Counted from the stretch's first letter, positions 25,862 to 35,001 are shown. The stretch: 64,000 bases of DNA from Halogeometricum sp. S1BR25-6 (GCF_031624495.1 NZ_JAMQOP010000001.1:1-64000); one strand, 5' to 3'. The notes: a model not told the origin generated them from the sequence alone. Translations and numbers: made by a program.

Positions 25862-26797
25862 ATGAGCGGCAGGCGCAAACCCGACTGGCTGAAGATGCGT
25901 CCGCCGTCGGGGCGACGCTTCACGGACATCAAACAGACGCTCAGGGACCGCGACCTCCACACCGTCTGCGAGGAGGCGAACTGTCCGAATATGGGCGAGT
26001 GCTGGAGCGGTACCGACGGCCCCGGCACGGCGACGTTCATGCTGATGGGCGACCGCTGCTCCCGCGGCTGTAACTTCTGCGACGTACAGACCGGCGGGAT
26101 GGAGCCGCTGGACCCCGACGAACCCGCGAACGTCGCCGCGGCGGTCGCGGAAATCGGCCTCGACTACGTCGTCCTCACCTCCGTCGACCGGGACGACCTG
26201 CCCGACCAGGGCGCCGCGCACTTCGCCGAGACCATCCGCGAGATAAAGCGCCGGGACGATTCGATTCTGGTAGAGGTGCTCATCCCCGACTTCCAAGGGG
26301 ACGAGGACGCCGTTCGGAAGATCATCAACGCCGAACCCGACGTCATCGCCCACAACATCGAGACGGTCGACCGCCTCCAGTGGCCCGTTCGGGACCGGCG
26401 GGCGAACTACGAGCAGACGCTCTCGGTGCTCGAACAGGTGAAGCGCGAGTCGGACATCTACACGAAGACGAGCGTCATGCTCGGCCTCGGCGAGTACGAC
26501 CACGAGATATACCAGACGCTGTCGGACCTCCGCGAGGCGGACGTGGACGTGGTGACGTTGGGACAGTACCTCCAACCCTCCAGGACGCACCTCGACGTGT
26601 TCGAGTACGTCCACCCCGACGCGTTCGAGACGTGGCGCCGCGTCGCCGAGGAGGAGTTGGGCTTTCTCTACTGCGCCTCCGGGCCGATGGTCCGGTCGTC
26701 GTACAAGGCCGGCGAACTGTTCGTCGACGCCGTCCTCCGCGACGGCAAGAGCGTCGAACGGGCGCGTCGCGAGGCCCGCACCGCGGCCGGGGATTGA
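25862..26797 (+). CDS. lipA: lipoyl synthase
   Basis: This 311-residue radical-SAM enzyme inserts two sulfurs into octanoyl groups to make the lipoyl cofactor. The auxiliary cluster cysteines are C36, C41 and C47 (CEEANCPNMGEC), and the radical-SAM cysteines are C66, C70 and C73 (CSRGCNFC). SSYKAG near the end supplies the conserved Ser of the auxiliary cluster. It lies 275 nt upstream of the dehydrogenase operon whose E2 carries a lipoyl domain. It probably has its own promoter, since a T-run/TATA-like CCTTATGTTTTTC precedes it. Confidence 0.96.
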   Translation: MSGRRKPDWLKMRPPSGRRFTDIKQTLRDRDLHTVCEEANCPNMGECWSGTDGPGTATFMLMGDRCSRGCNFCDVQTGGMEPLDPDEPANVAAAVAEIGLDYVVLTSVDRDDLPDQGAAHFAETIREIKRRDDSILVEVLIPDFQGDEDAVRKIINAEPDVIAHNIETVDRLQWPVRDRRANYEQTLSVLEQVKRESDIYTKTSVMLGLGEYDHEIYQTLSDLREADVDVVTLGQYLQPSRTHLDVFEYVHPDAFETWRRVAEEELGFLYCASGPMVRSSYKAGELFVDAVLRDGKSVERARREARTAAGD

Positions 26798-26879
26798 TAC
26801 CGTATCGCACGACCGCGGCGCGACGAGAGGTCGCTCGGACCGGAAGCCGGCGCATGATTTCACACATTCGTCCATTATC

Positions 26880-26954
26880 GTCCGGCGTCAGTTCCGGACG
26901 GGGGACGAATCGTCGTCCTGGGAGAAGGAAAATCGAAGGATTCGATTTCTCTCC
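26880..26954 (+). repeat. two hairpins upstream of pdh operon
   Basis: Hairpin one pairs CGTCCGG (from 26879) with CCGGACG (26894-26900). Hairpin two pairs AAATCGA (26930-26936) with TCGATTT (26942-26948), extended by GGAGA/TCTCC at 26921-26925/26950-26954. They may end lipA transcription or serve the pdh promoter that follows. Confidence 0.4.
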
Positions 26955-27004
26955 GGGACCAGATGGACGCTTTTCGCGTGGCCGGCAGTATTTCTTGGCA
27001 TAGT

Positions 27005-27028
27005 AAACTATTTACGAAAACACTTTAC
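27005..27028 (+). promoter_or_regulatory. pdh operon promoter
   Basis: Two TATA-like elements lie here, AAACTATTTACG (27005-27016) and CACTTTAC (27021-27028). The second is centred about 27 nt before an ATG at 27052, matching a leaderless start on a 7-codon ORF that overlaps pdhA. Confidence 0.45.
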
Positions 27029-27051
27029 GCGGGGCGGGTGAGGACCCGAAC

Positions 27052-27075
27052 ATGAGCAGGTGGGTTCACCCGTGA
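27052..27075 (+). CDS. possible 7-residue leader ORF before pdhA
   Basis: A mini-ORF (MSRWVHP, stop TGA) has its stop overlapping the GTG start of pdhA by three bases in a GTGA arrangement. An AGGTGG ribosome-binding-like sequence lies inside it, eight bases upstream of the GTG. Translation of the leader could feed pdhA by re-initiation; it may instead be only 5' leader sequence. Confidence 0.3.
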   Translation: MSRWVHP

Positions 27076-28175
27076 GTGTACTACAGCGAGACCCGCAGGA
27101 CATGCTTCGCGTCCTCGAGGAGGACGGCACCCCCGTCGGCGAGGTTCCCGACCTGAGCGACGACGAGTTGGTGACCATGTACCGCGAGATGTACCTCGCG
27201 CGCCACTTCGACACGCGGGCCGTCAGCCTCCAGCGACAGGGTCGGATGGGGACGTACCCCCCGCTGTCCGGGCAGGAGGGCGCCCAAATCGGCAGCGCCT
27301 TCGCCCTCGACGAGGAGGACTGGTTGTTCCCCAGTTACCGCGAGCACGGCGCCGCCCTCCACCGCGGCCTGCCCCTGAAGCGGACGCTGCTGTACTGGAT
27401 GGGCCACGAGAAGGGTAACCGCATCCCCGAGGACGTGAACATGTTCCCCGTCGCCGTCCCCATCGCGACGCAGGTGCTCCACGCCACGGGCGCGGCGTGG
27501 GCCAAGAAGTTGCAGGACGAGGACGCCGCGGTGATGTGCTGCTTCGGCGACGGCGCCACCTCGGAGGGCGACTTCCACGAGGGGCTGAACTTCGCGGGCG
27601 TGTTCGACACGCCGAACGTATTCTTCTGCAACAACAATCAGTGGGCCATCTCGGTCCCGCGGGAGCGACAGACGGCCTCCGCGACCATCGCGCAGAAAGC
27701 CACCGCCTACGGCTTCGAGGGCGTCCAGGTCGACGGGATGGACCCTCTCGCCGTCTACGCGGCGACGCGCGCCGCCGTCGAGAAGGCCAAGAATCCCGAC
27801 GAGGGCGAACGTCGGCCGACGCTCATCGAGGCGGTGCAGTACCGCTTCGGCGCGCACACGACGGCCGACGACCCGACCGTCTACCGCGACACCGACGAGG
27901 TCGAAGAGTGGAAGAAGAAGGACCCGATTCCGCGGTTGGAGGCGTTCCTGCGGGAGACGGGCCGCCTCGACGACGAGAAGGTCGAGGCCATCGAGACGAG
28001 CGTGAAGGACGAAGTCGCCGAGGCCATCGAGGCGGCGGAGTCCGAACCGCGACCCGAACCGAGCGAGATGTTCTCGAACGTGTTCGCCGAGCAGACGCCC
28101 GAGATTCGGGCGCAGGCGGAGGCGTTCGCGGAGATGTACGAACGACACGGCGACGAGGGGTTCCTCCGGGAGTAA
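27072..28175 (+). CDS. pdhA: 2-oxoacid dehydrogenase E1 alpha (pyruvate dehydrogenase type)
   Basis: This 367-residue protein is the alpha chain of the thiamine-diphosphate-dependent E1, which decarboxylates a 2-oxoacid and passes the acyl group to lipoyl-E2. Seen are RQGRMGTYPPLSGQEGAQIG, LFPSYREHGA, and the ThDP signature GDGATSEGDFHEGLNFAGVF...NNNQWAIS. GTG at 27072 is chosen because homologues begin MSVLQRDP and AGGTGG precedes it; an in-frame GTG four codons upstream is possible. First of four genes in order E1a-E1b-E2-E3. Substrate could be pyruvate or branched-chain 2-oxoacids. Confidence 0.94.
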   Translation: MSVLQRDPQDMLRVLEEDGTPVGEVPDLSDDELVTMYREMYLARHFDTRAVSLQRQGRMGTYPPLSGQEGAQIGSAFALDEEDWLFPSYREHGAALHRGLPLKRTLLYWMGHEKGNRIPEDVNMFPVAVPIATQVLHATGAAWAKKLQDEDAAVMCCFGDGATSEGDFHEGLNFAGVFDTPNVFFCNNNQWAISVPRERQTASATIAQKATAYGFEGVQVDGMDPLAVYAATRAAVEKAKNPDEGERRPTLIEAVQYRFGAHTTADDPTVYRDTDEVEEWKKKDPIPRLEAFLRETGRLDDEKVEAIETSVKDEVAEAIEAAESEPRPEPSEMFSNVFAEQTPEIRAQAEAFAEMYERHGDEGFLRE

Positions 28176-28180
28176 TCTAC

Positions 28181-29176
28181 ATGAGTCAGAGCCAACAGAC
28201 GCAGAATCTCACGCTGGTACAGGCGGTGCGGGACGGTCTCCACACCGAGATGACGAACGACGACCGGGTGGTCGTGATGGGCGAGGACGTCGGGAAGAAC
28301 GGCGGCGTCTTCCGCGCCACCGAGGGCCTCTGGGACGAGTTCGGCGACGACCGGGTCATCGACACCCCCCTCGCCGAATCCGGCATCGCCGGCACCGCCA
28401 TCGGCATGGCGACGATGGGGATGCGTCCCGTCGCGGAGATGCAGTTCTCCGGGTTCATGTACCCCGCGTTCGACCAAATCGTGAGCCACGCGGCCCGCCT
28501 GCGCACGCGCAGTCGCGGCCGGTTCACCTGCCCCCTCGTCGTCCGCGCACCCTACGGCGGCGGCATCCGCGCGCCCGAACACCACTCCGAGTCGAAGGAG
28601 GCGTTCTACGCGCACGAGGCGGGCCTGAAGGTGGTCATCCCCTCGACGCCGTACGACACGAAGGGGCTGCTCATCTCGGCCATCCGCGACCCCGACCCGG
28701 TCATCTTCCTCGAACCGAAACTCATCTACCGCGCGTTCCGCGGGGACGTCCCCGAGGGCGACTACGAGGTGCCCATCGGCGAGGCGGCGGTCCGACGGGA
28801 GGGGACTGACGTCTCCGTCTACACCTACGGCGCGATGACGCGGCCGACGATGGAGGCGGCCGAAAATCTGGAGGAAGACGGCGTCAGCGTCGAAGTTGTC
28901 GACCTCCGAACCGTCTCGCCGATGGACAAAGAGACGATAGTGGAGTCGTTCGAGAAGACCGGGCGGGCGGCCGTCGTCCACGAGGCGCCGAAGACGGGCG
29001 GTCTCGGTGCGGAGATAACGGCGACGCTGCAGGAGAAGGCGCTCTTACACCAAGAAGCGCCCGTCGAACGCATCGCCGGCTACGACGTTCCCTATCCGCT
29101 GTACGCGCTTGAAGACTACTACCTGCCCTCGGTCGCGCGGGTCGAAGAAGGTATCCGGAACGCCGTGGAGTTCTGA
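28181..29176 (+). CDS. pdhB: 2-oxoacid dehydrogenase E1 beta
   Basis: This 331-residue protein is the transketolase-like beta chain of E1. Seen are LVQAVRDGLHTEMTNDDRVVVMGEDVGKNGGVFRATEGL, TPLAESGIAGTAIGMA, and VVRAPYGGGIRAPEHHSES. The C-terminal domain holds VEVVDLRTVSPMDKETIVES and VHEAPKTGGLGAEI. It follows pdhA by five bases. The longer frame upstream lies inside pdhA and is not used. Confidence 0.95.
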   Translation: MSQSQQTQNLTLVQAVRDGLHTEMTNDDRVVVMGEDVGKNGGVFRATEGLWDEFGDDRVIDTPLAESGIAGTAIGMATMGMRPVAEMQFSGFMYPAFDQIVSHAARLRTRSRGRFTCPLVVRAPYGGGIRAPEHHSESKEAFYAHEAGLKVVIPSTPYDTKGLLISAIRDPDPVIFLEPKLIYRAFRGDVPEGDYEVPIGEAAVRREGTDVSVYTYGAMTRPTMEAAENLEEDGVSVEVVDLRTVSPMDKETIVESFEKTGRAAVVHEAPKTGGLGAEITATLQEKALLHQEAPVERIAGYDVPYPLYALEDYYLPSVARVEEGIRNAVEF

Positions 29177-29179
29177 ACG

Positions 29180-30805
29180 ATGGCTATCAAGGAATTCAAA
29201 CTGCCCGACGTGGGCGAGGGCGTCGCGGAGGGCGAACTCGTCACGTGGCACGTCGCCCCCGGCGACACGGTCGAAGAGGACCAGGTCGTCGCGGAGGTGG
29301 AGACGGACAAAGCCCTCGTGGACGTTCCCTCCCCGTACAACGGGACGGTGAGCGAACTCCGCGCCGAGGAGGGGGAGATGGTCCCCGTCGGCAACGTGAT
29401 AATCACCTTCGAGGTCGAGGGCGAGGACGGAGACGAGGCGGCGAGCGGCGAGACCGGGACCGAATCCGAGTCCGAAGCCGAATCTGCTGGCGGCGACGGC
29501 GACGCACAGTCGGCCGACGAAGGCGCCGAGGAGACCACCGATACCGCCGAGACCGAGACCAAGTCGGGCCGCGTGTTCGCGTCGCCGAGCGTCCGCCGAC
29601 TCGCGCGCGAACTCGACGTCGACATCGCTTCTGTCTCGGGGTCCGGCCCGAGCGGTCGGGTGACCGAATCCGACGTGCAGGCGGCCGCCGAGTCGGGGAG
29701 CGGCGACGGAGACGCCGACGCGGCGTCCGACGGTCCCCGCTCGGTGTCGTTCTCCGGGAAGTCGGCCGTCTCAGAACGCGGTGACGCCGGAAACGGCGAA
29801 GTCGCGTCCGGTTCGGCATCGGCGGACGCTGCCGGCCGGGAGAAGACGCTGGCCGCGCCCGCGACGCGCCGCATCGCCGACGAGGAGGGCGTGAACATCG
29901 ACGACGTGCCCGCGAGCGAGGAGCGAGACGGCGAGGCGTTCGTCACCCCCGAGGCCGTCCGCGAGTACGCGCAGGCCCAACGCGAGGCGCAGGCGGCCGA
30001 CGCGAAGGCGCTCTCCGAGGAGGCCGAGGCCGGCGAGGCGACGGCCGAAGCCGAGACGGAAGCCGATGCAACGGCCGGCGGAGCGGACGCGGCCGAATCC
30101 GGCCCCGCGGCCGGCGAACGCGTCCCCTACCGGGGCGTCCGCCGCGCCATCGGCGACCAGATGGAGCGCTCGAAGTACACCGCGCCGCACGTCACCCACC
30201 ACGACGACGTGGACGTGACCGAGTTGGTCGAACTCCGCGAGGACCTGAAACCTCTCGCGGCGGAGCAGGGCGTCTCGCTCACCTACATGCCGTTCGTGAT
30301 GAAAGCCGTCGTCGCGGCGCTGAAGGAGTTCCCCTACGTGAACGCCCAACTCGACGAGGAGAACGAGGAGATCGTCCTCCGCGACGAGTACAACCTCGGC
30401 GTCGCCACCGCGACGGACGCCGGTCTGATGGTCCCCGTCGTCCACGACGCGGACGCGAAAGGGCTCTCGGACCTCGCGCGCGACATGAGCGAGAAGGTGG
30501 AGAAGGCGCGCGAGCGCAAGATTTCGCGCGAGGAGATGCAGGGCGGCACGTTCACGATAACGAACATCGGCGGCATCGGCGGCGAGTACGCCACGCCCAT
30601 CATCAACTACCCCGAGGTGGCCATCCTCGCGCTCGGAGCGATAAAAGAGAAACCGCGCGTCGTCGACGGCGACGTGGTGCCGCGGAAAGTGCTGACGCTG
30701 TCGCTGTCGGTCGACCACCGCGTCGTCGACGGCGCGGTGGCCGCGCAGTTCACGAACAAGGTCAGGGAGTACCTCGCGAACCCCAAACTCCTCATGCTCG
30801 AATAA
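29180..30805 (+). CDS. pdhC: dihydrolipoamide acyltransferase E2
   Basis: This 541-residue core subunit has an N-terminal lipoyl domain with Lys44 (EVETDKALVDVPSP), then long acidic linkers and two peripheral-subunit-binding-like domains (about 133-170, ASPSVRRLARELDVD; about 224-265, AAPATRRIADEEGVN). The catalytic acyltransferase domain begins near residue 315 (VPYRGVRRAIGDQM) and ends with SVDHRVVDGAVAAQF, which holds the active-site His-Asp pattern. Two binding domains are more than the usual one. The gene overlaps lpd by one base. Confidence 0.94.
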   Translation: MAIKEFKLPDVGEGVAEGELVTWHVAPGDTVEEDQVVAEVETDKALVDVPSPYNGTVSELRAEEGEMVPVGNVIITFEVEGEDGDEAASGETGTESESEAESAGGDGDAQSADEGAEETTDTAETETKSGRVFASPSVRRLARELDVDIASVSGSGPSGRVTESDVQAAAESGSGDGDADAASDGPRSVSFSGKSAVSERGDAGNGEVASGSASADAAGREKTLAAPATRRIADEEGVNIDDVPASEERDGEAFVTPEAVREYAQAQREAQAADAKALSEEAEAGEATAEAETEADATAGGADAAESGPAAGERVPYRGVRRAIGDQMERSKYTAPHVTHHDDVDVTELVELREDLKPLAAEQGVSLTYMPFVMKAVVAALKEFPYVNAQLDEENEEIVLRDEYNLGVATATDAGLMVPVVHDADAKGLSDLARDMSEKVEKARERKISREEMQGGTFTITNIGGIGGEYATPIINYPEVAILALGAIKEKPRVVDGDVVPRKVLTLSLSVDHRVVDGAVAAQFTNKVREYLANPKLLMLE

Positions 30806-32232
30806 TGGTCGTCGGAGACATCTCGACGGGAACGGAGGTACTGGTCATCGGCGCGGGTCCGGGCGGCTACGTCGCCGCCATCCGCGCCGCACAGCGCGGT
30901 CTGGACACGACGCTCGTGGAGCGAGACGCCTACGGCGGCACCTGCTTGAACCACGGCTGTATCCCCTCGAAGGCGTACATCACGGCGTCGTCGCTGGCGC
31001 ACGAGGCGGGCAGCGCCGAGGAGATGGGCATCCACGCCGACCCGGCGGTGGATATGTCGCAGATGCGGAGTTGGAAGGACGACGTGGTCGACCGACTGAC
31101 GGGCGGCGTCGAGAAACTCTGCAAGGCCAACGGCGTCAACCTCATCGAGGGGACGGCGCGGTTCAAGGACGACTCCTCGGTCCGCATCGAACACGGCGGC
31201 GAGGGGCAGGGTTCGGAGACGGTGGAGTTCGAACGCTGCATCGTCGCCACCGGCTCTCGACCGGTGCAGATTCCGGGCTTCGAGTTCGCGGACGACCCCG
31301 TCTGGTCCTCGCGGGACGCCCTCGCGGCGGAGTCGGTGCCCGACGAACTGCTCGTCGTCGGCGCGGGCTACATCGGCATGGAACTGTCCACCGCGTTCGC
31401 CAAACTCGGCGCGGACGTGACCGTCGTCGAGATGCTGGACGACGTGCTCCCCGGTTACGAGGACGACGTGGCTAACGTCGTCCGCCGGAGCGCCGAGGAA
31501 CTCGGCGTCGAGTTCCACTTCGGCGAGGGCGCCAGCGGATGGTCGCTCGACGGCGAGGACGTGGTCGTCGAGACGGAGACCGAAGACGGCGAGACGTCGT
31601 CGTACCGCGCGGACAAAGTGCTCGTCGCCGTCGGCCGGTCGCCCGTCACCGACACCGTCGACGCCGAGAACGCCGGGTTGGAGACGGACGAGAAAGGCTT
31701 CTTCGAGACTGACGACCGGATGCGGACCTCCGTCGACCACATCTACGCCGTCGGCGACGTGGTCGCCGACTCGCCGATGCTGGCGCACGTCGGGTCGAAG
31801 GAGGGCATCGTCGCCGCCGAACACGCCGCGGACGAACCGGCAGCCTACGACGCGCAGGCCGTCCCGGCGGCCGTGTTCACCGACCCCGAGATAGGGACGG
31901 TCGGCATGACCGAGGCGGAAGCCGAGGAGGCGGGCTTTTCCCCCGCCGTCGGTCAGATGCCGTTCAACGCCTCCGGGCGCGCGATGACGACGGGTCACAC
32001 GGAGGGCTTCGTCCGCGTCGTCGCCGACGAGGACAGCGGGTTCGTCCTCGGCGGACAGATAGTCGGCCCAGAAGCCTCGGAACTCGTCGCCGAACTCGCC
32101 CTCGCGGTGGAGATGGGAGCGACGCTTGAGGACGTGGCCGGCACCGTCCACACCCATCCGACGCTGGCGGAGGCGATAATGGAGGCCGCGGAGAACGCGC
32201 GCGGCGAGGCGATTCACACGCTGAATCGCTGA
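30805..32232 (+). CDS. lpdA: dihydrolipoamide dehydrogenase E3
   Basis: This 475-residue FAD enzyme re-oxidises dihydrolipoamide using NAD+. Seen are VIGAGPGGYVAAIRAAQ, the redox disulfide C47-C52 in GGTCLNHGCIPSK, the second Rossmann motif VVGAGYIGMELSTAFAKLG, YAVGDV, and the dimer-interface catalytic His in HTHPTLAEAI. It is the last gene of the operon. Its 3' end, including the stop codon, falls in an 8-bp tandem repeat. Confidence 0.96.
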   Translation: MVVGDISTGTEVLVIGAGPGGYVAAIRAAQRGLDTTLVERDAYGGTCLNHGCIPSKAYITASSLAHEAGSAEEMGIHADPAVDMSQMRSWKDDVVDRLTGGVEKLCKANGVNLIEGTARFKDDSSVRIEHGGEGQGSETVEFERCIVATGSRPVQIPGFEFADDPVWSSRDALAAESVPDELLVVGAGYIGMELSTAFAKLGADVTVVEMLDDVLPGYEDDVANVVRRSAEELGVEFHFGEGASGWSLDGEDVVVETETEDGETSSYRADKVLVAVGRSPVTDTVDAENAGLETDEKGFFETDDRMRTSVDHIYAVGDVVADSPMLAHVGSKEGIVAAEHAADEPAAYDAQAVPAAVFTDPEIGTVGMTEAEAEEAGFSPAVGQMPFNASGRAMTTGHTEGFVRVVADEDSGFVLGGQIVGPEASELVAELALAVEMGATLEDVAGTVHTHPTLAEAIMEAAENARGEAIHTLNR

Positions 32233-32268
32233 ATCGCCAATCCGCTGAATCGCCGAATCGTCGAACCG
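32221..32268 (+). repeat. 8-bp tandem repeat across lpdA stop codon
   Basis: Six consecutive 8-mers follow the consensus CTGAATCG: ctgaatcg, ctgaatcg, ccaatccg, ctgaatcg, ccgaatcg, tcgaaccg. The lpdA stop TGA is within the second unit. Because the unit is not a multiple of three, copy-number change would alter the E3 C-terminus or merely the 3' untranslated region. Confidence 0.65.
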
Positions 32269-32281
32269 TCGACCCTATTTC

Positions 32282-32998
32282 TCACTCCCCGCGGAGGTCC
32301 CCCGCGTCCACGGCTTCGACGAGTGCCCGAACCTGCGCCGGCCCGTTCTCCAGTAGCGCCCGCGGCAGTCGCCGCATCCCGTTCGCGACGGCGTCTTCGA
32401 GCGCCGCCGCGGCGTTCTCGAACACCCCCTCGCCGTGGCCGACGAGTATCCGCTCGGGGTCGTAGCCAAGGAAGAACTTCGGCGCGACGAGTCGCTGGAG
32501 GAGGTAAAGGCCGAGTCGCTCCTCGCCGGCGGTGAACGGGGGAGCGGTGCCGAGCGTGTCCGGCGCGTACAGCGTGTCGTCCGCGCGACGATACGCGATT
32601 GCCTCCGACCACCCCGGGAGCGGCGCGTACTCGCGGACGCGGAAACCCGTATCCGCGAGTTCGCCGTCGAATCGCTCGACGGGCGCGTCGACGCGCGCTT
32701 CGACCCGAGGGAGCCACCGCGGGAGCGACACCGGCACGTCGTAGCGGTCGGCGAACGCCGCGGCGTCGCGCGCGTGGTACGCCGAGAGGACGGCCACGCC
32801 CGCGACGGGGCCGAGGTCCGCGAGGGCGTCGTGCACGTTCCCGGCGTCCAGGGGGTCGAGCACCCAGACGCCGTCGGCGCCGCGGACGGCGTGACTGCTC
32901 CGCGCCGCCGTCTCCTCGGGGAACGCGAGCCAACTCATCCCCCCGTCCCACCGCCGGAGGCGGGCCTCGGCCGACACCCCGCGGTCGTACATCGTCAT
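32282..32998 (-). CDS. uncharacterised haloarchaeal protein
   Basis: The layout of this 238-residue protein resembles a degenerate metallo-beta-lactamase fold, with LSAYHARDAAAFADRYDVPVSLPRW, DTLYAPDTLGTAPPF and ERILVGHGEGVFENAAAALEDAV, but the HxHxDH metal site is missing. It begins MTMYDRGVSAEARLRRWDGG. Two ATGs (32998 and 32992) are possible starts. Convergent with lpdA, and unlinked to it functionally as far as can be seen. The family assignment is tentative. Confidence 0.75.
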   Translation of the reverse strand: MTMYDRGVSAEARLRRWDGGMSWLAFPEETAARSSHAVRGADGVWVLDPLDAGNVHDALADLGPVAGVAVLSAYHARDAAAFADRYDVPVSLPRWLPRVEARVDAPVERFDGELADTGFRVREYAPLPGWSEAIAYRRADDTLYAPDTLGTAPPFTAGEERLGLYLLQRLVAPKFFLGYDPERILVGHGEGVFENAAAALEDAVANGMRRLPRALLENGPAQVRALVEAVDAGDLRGE

Positions 32999-33091
32999 CG
33001 CTCGGTCAGTGGACCACCGGTGCAAAAAGCGTGTCCTGTCTCGACGTCCGAGAGCGACGCGGCGAAAGCGATGAAGAAGACGAGAGAGCCG

Positions 33092-34660
33092 TCAGCGGTC
33101 GAATCCCGGCCGCCAGCCGAGGGGGTCGGACCGGCCGCCGTCCGTCGACATCCGGGCGGCGGACCCGGCGGTCGCCGGCCTCGACACCGCGTTCGGCGCG
33201 GGAGACGAGGGGTCCGTCGCCGCTCCGACGCCGGCGGAATCGCCCACCTCGAAGCGGGCGAGACGGTCGCGGAGCGCCGTCGCCGCCGTCGAGAGGTCGC
33301 CGATGCTGGTCGCCACCTCGGAGACGGAGGCGGTCTGCTCCTCGGAGGCGGCGGTGACGCTCGAAACCTCCTCGCTGGTGCGCTCGCCCGCCTGTCGGGC
33401 GTCCTCGACTTTCAGGAGGGCGTCCTCCGTGGAGGTCGCCTGCTCGGTCGTCGCGCGGTCTATCTCCTGGATGCCGCCGTTGAGTTCCTCGACGCGCGTG
33501 GCGATGTCTTCGAGGGCGGCCAGCGCGGACCCGACCGTCTCGGTGCCGGAGGCGACCCGGTCGCCCACCTCGCGCATGTCGCCGGCGGTGCCCGCGGCCG
33601 ACGACTGGATGTCCGTGACGAGCGTCTCGATGCGGCCCGTGGCCGTCGTCGACTCGCTGGCGAGTTCCTTTATCTCGGCGGCGACGACGGCGAACCCCTT
33701 GCCGGCCTCGCCCGCGCGGGCGGCCTCGATGGAGGCGTTGAGAGCGAGGAGGTTCGTCCGGTCGGCTATCTCGGTGATGAGGTCGACGATGGCGACGATT
33801 TCGTCGAGTTCGTCGCGGAGCGCCTCGACCTCTCCCACTGTTCGGTCGGTCGTCTCCCGGACGTGGTCCATCTCTTTGAGCGCCTCGGTCGCGGACGCGC
33901 GACCGTTCTCGCCGAGTTCGGACGCCTCGTTCGACGTCTCGGCCACCTGCGTCGTCGACGCCGCCACCTCCTCGACCGTCGCCGAGAGCGTGCTCATCTC
34001 GTCGGCGGCCGCCGAGAGATGTCGGTGCTGTTCGTCGGTCTCGCCCGCGACGGCGGTCATGGAGGTGCTCACCTCCTCGCTGGCCATCCGTATCTCGTCG
34101 GCGCTGGCGTCTATCTGCGCCGTCGAGTCGGCGACGTCGCCCGCGAACGACTGGATGTTCACGACGGTCGTCTCCAGGTCGGCCATCATCCCGTTGAACG
34201 ACTCGGCCACGCGGGCCATCGCGTCGCTCTCGCCGTCGCGACTCATCCTGACCGTGAGGTCGCCGGCGGCCGCGGCGTCCATCACGCGGTCGAACTCGAC
34301 TGCGCCGGACTCCAGCGACTCGGTCAGCGACTCCGCCGCCGCGCGGGATTCGGCCTCGCTGGCGCGGGAGCACTTCATGTCCTCGACGACGGCGTAGGTG
34401 CCCGTCGCGCCGACGGCGAAGACGGCGATGGTCGCCGTCAGGAGCGACACGCTGATGATATCGAACACCTCGCCGCCGATTCCGAGGTGTTCGGCGCTGA
34501 CGACGCCCGCCCAGAAGAACCCGAGCAGGGCCGCCAGCCCGAAGTTCAGCCAGAACCCCGCCTCGGCGTCGGCCCGCCGGTACGTCCGGAACGCGACGAC
34601 CGCGGCGCCGAGATACGCGACGGTGCCGACCACGTCGAAGACGGCGGTGAACTCGACCAT
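33092..34660 (-). CDS. methyl-accepting chemotaxis transducer, three-helix type
   Basis: This 522-residue transducer begins with three transmembrane helices (about 8-27, 33-57, 65-90) and no large extracellular domain. A HAMP-like segment follows ([20 protein letters not shown]), then a long coiled-coil signalling domain with the hairpin tip [33 protein letters not shown] that contacts CheA/CheW. The C-terminal ~45 residues are Ala/Ser/Pro-rich. A 94-residue three-helix protein ends one base before it begins. The stimulus is unknown; the membrane-only input resembles haloarchaeal transducers that read a partner membrane protein. Confidence 0.9.
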   Translation of the reverse strand: MVEFTAVFDVVGTVAYLGAAVVAFRTYRRADAEAGFWLNFGLAALLGFFWAGVVSAEHLGIGGEVFDIISVSLLTATIAVFAVGATGTYAVVEDMKCSRASEAESRAAAESLTESLESGAVEFDRVMDAAAAGDLTVRMSRDGESDAMARVAESFNGMMADLETTVVNIQSFAGDVADSTAQIDASADEIRMASEEVSTSMTAVAGETDEQHRHLSAAADEMSTLSATVEEVAASTTQVAETSNEASELGENGRASATEALKEMDHVRETTDRTVGEVEALRDELDEIVAIVDLITEIADRTNLLALNASIEAARAGEAGKGFAVVAAEIKELASESTTATGRIETLVTDIQSSAAGTAGDMREVGDRVASGTETVGSALAALEDIATRVEELNGGIQEIDRATTEQATSTEDALLKVEDARQAGERTSEEVSSVTAASEEQTASVSEVATSIGDLSTAATALRDRLARFEVGDSAGVGAATDPSSPAPNAVSRPATAGSAARMSTDGGRSDPLGWRPGFDR

Positions 34661-34661
34661 C

Positions 34662-34946
34662 TCACTCCTCCCCCTCCGCGAGGACCTGACTCCGCTTGCG
34701 GGCCGCGATGAAGAACACGATGCCGGACGCGGCGATGCCCGCACCGTGTTCGACGACGTTGAACAGACCGCTCAGCGCCAGCGCTTCGAGGTTCGTCGCC
34801 AACGCACCGGCACACAGCAGGAGATAGCCCCCCATGAACCACTTCGACTGCGAGGAGCGAAGGAGCAACACCGGGACGATGCCCACCAACGCGATGAGTA
34901 TCAGCACCAGTTCTTTCGGGTCCAATGCGGTAAGTTCGGCTGCCAT
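34662..34946 (-). CDS. three-helix small membrane protein, coupled to transducer
   Basis: This 94-residue protein has three hydrophobic helices: [38 protein letters not shown] and [23 protein letters not shown], then a short acidic tail. It is similar in size and layout to the membrane part of the adjacent transducer. Its stop is one base from the transducer ATG, so they must share an mRNA. A TATA box lies about 32 nt upstream of its ATG. It may be the input partner of the transducer; no chromophore site is recognised, and a Schiff-base Lys is not evident. Confidence 0.75.
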   Translation of the reverse strand: MAAELTALDPKELVLILIALVGIVPVLLLRSSQSKWFMGGYLLLCAGALATNLEALALSGLFNVVEHGAGIAASGIVFFIAARKRSQVLAEGEE

Positions 34947-34973
34947 GTCTCTGCGAGGACGTACCAAGGTTCC

Positions 34974-34983
34974 CGATATAAGC
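34974..34983 (-). promoter_or_regulatory. TATA box of transducer operon
   Basis: CTTATATCGG on the minus strand is centred about 32 nt from the ATG at 34946, giving a leader of five nt or fewer. Confidence 0.5.
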
Positions 34984-35001
34984 GTGTGCGCCCGAATATC
35001 A

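Noticed and set aside
32282-32998. A functional metallo-beta-lactamase
   Set aside because: The overall layout hints at the fold but the HxHxDH metal site is absent, so no hydrolase function is claimed.
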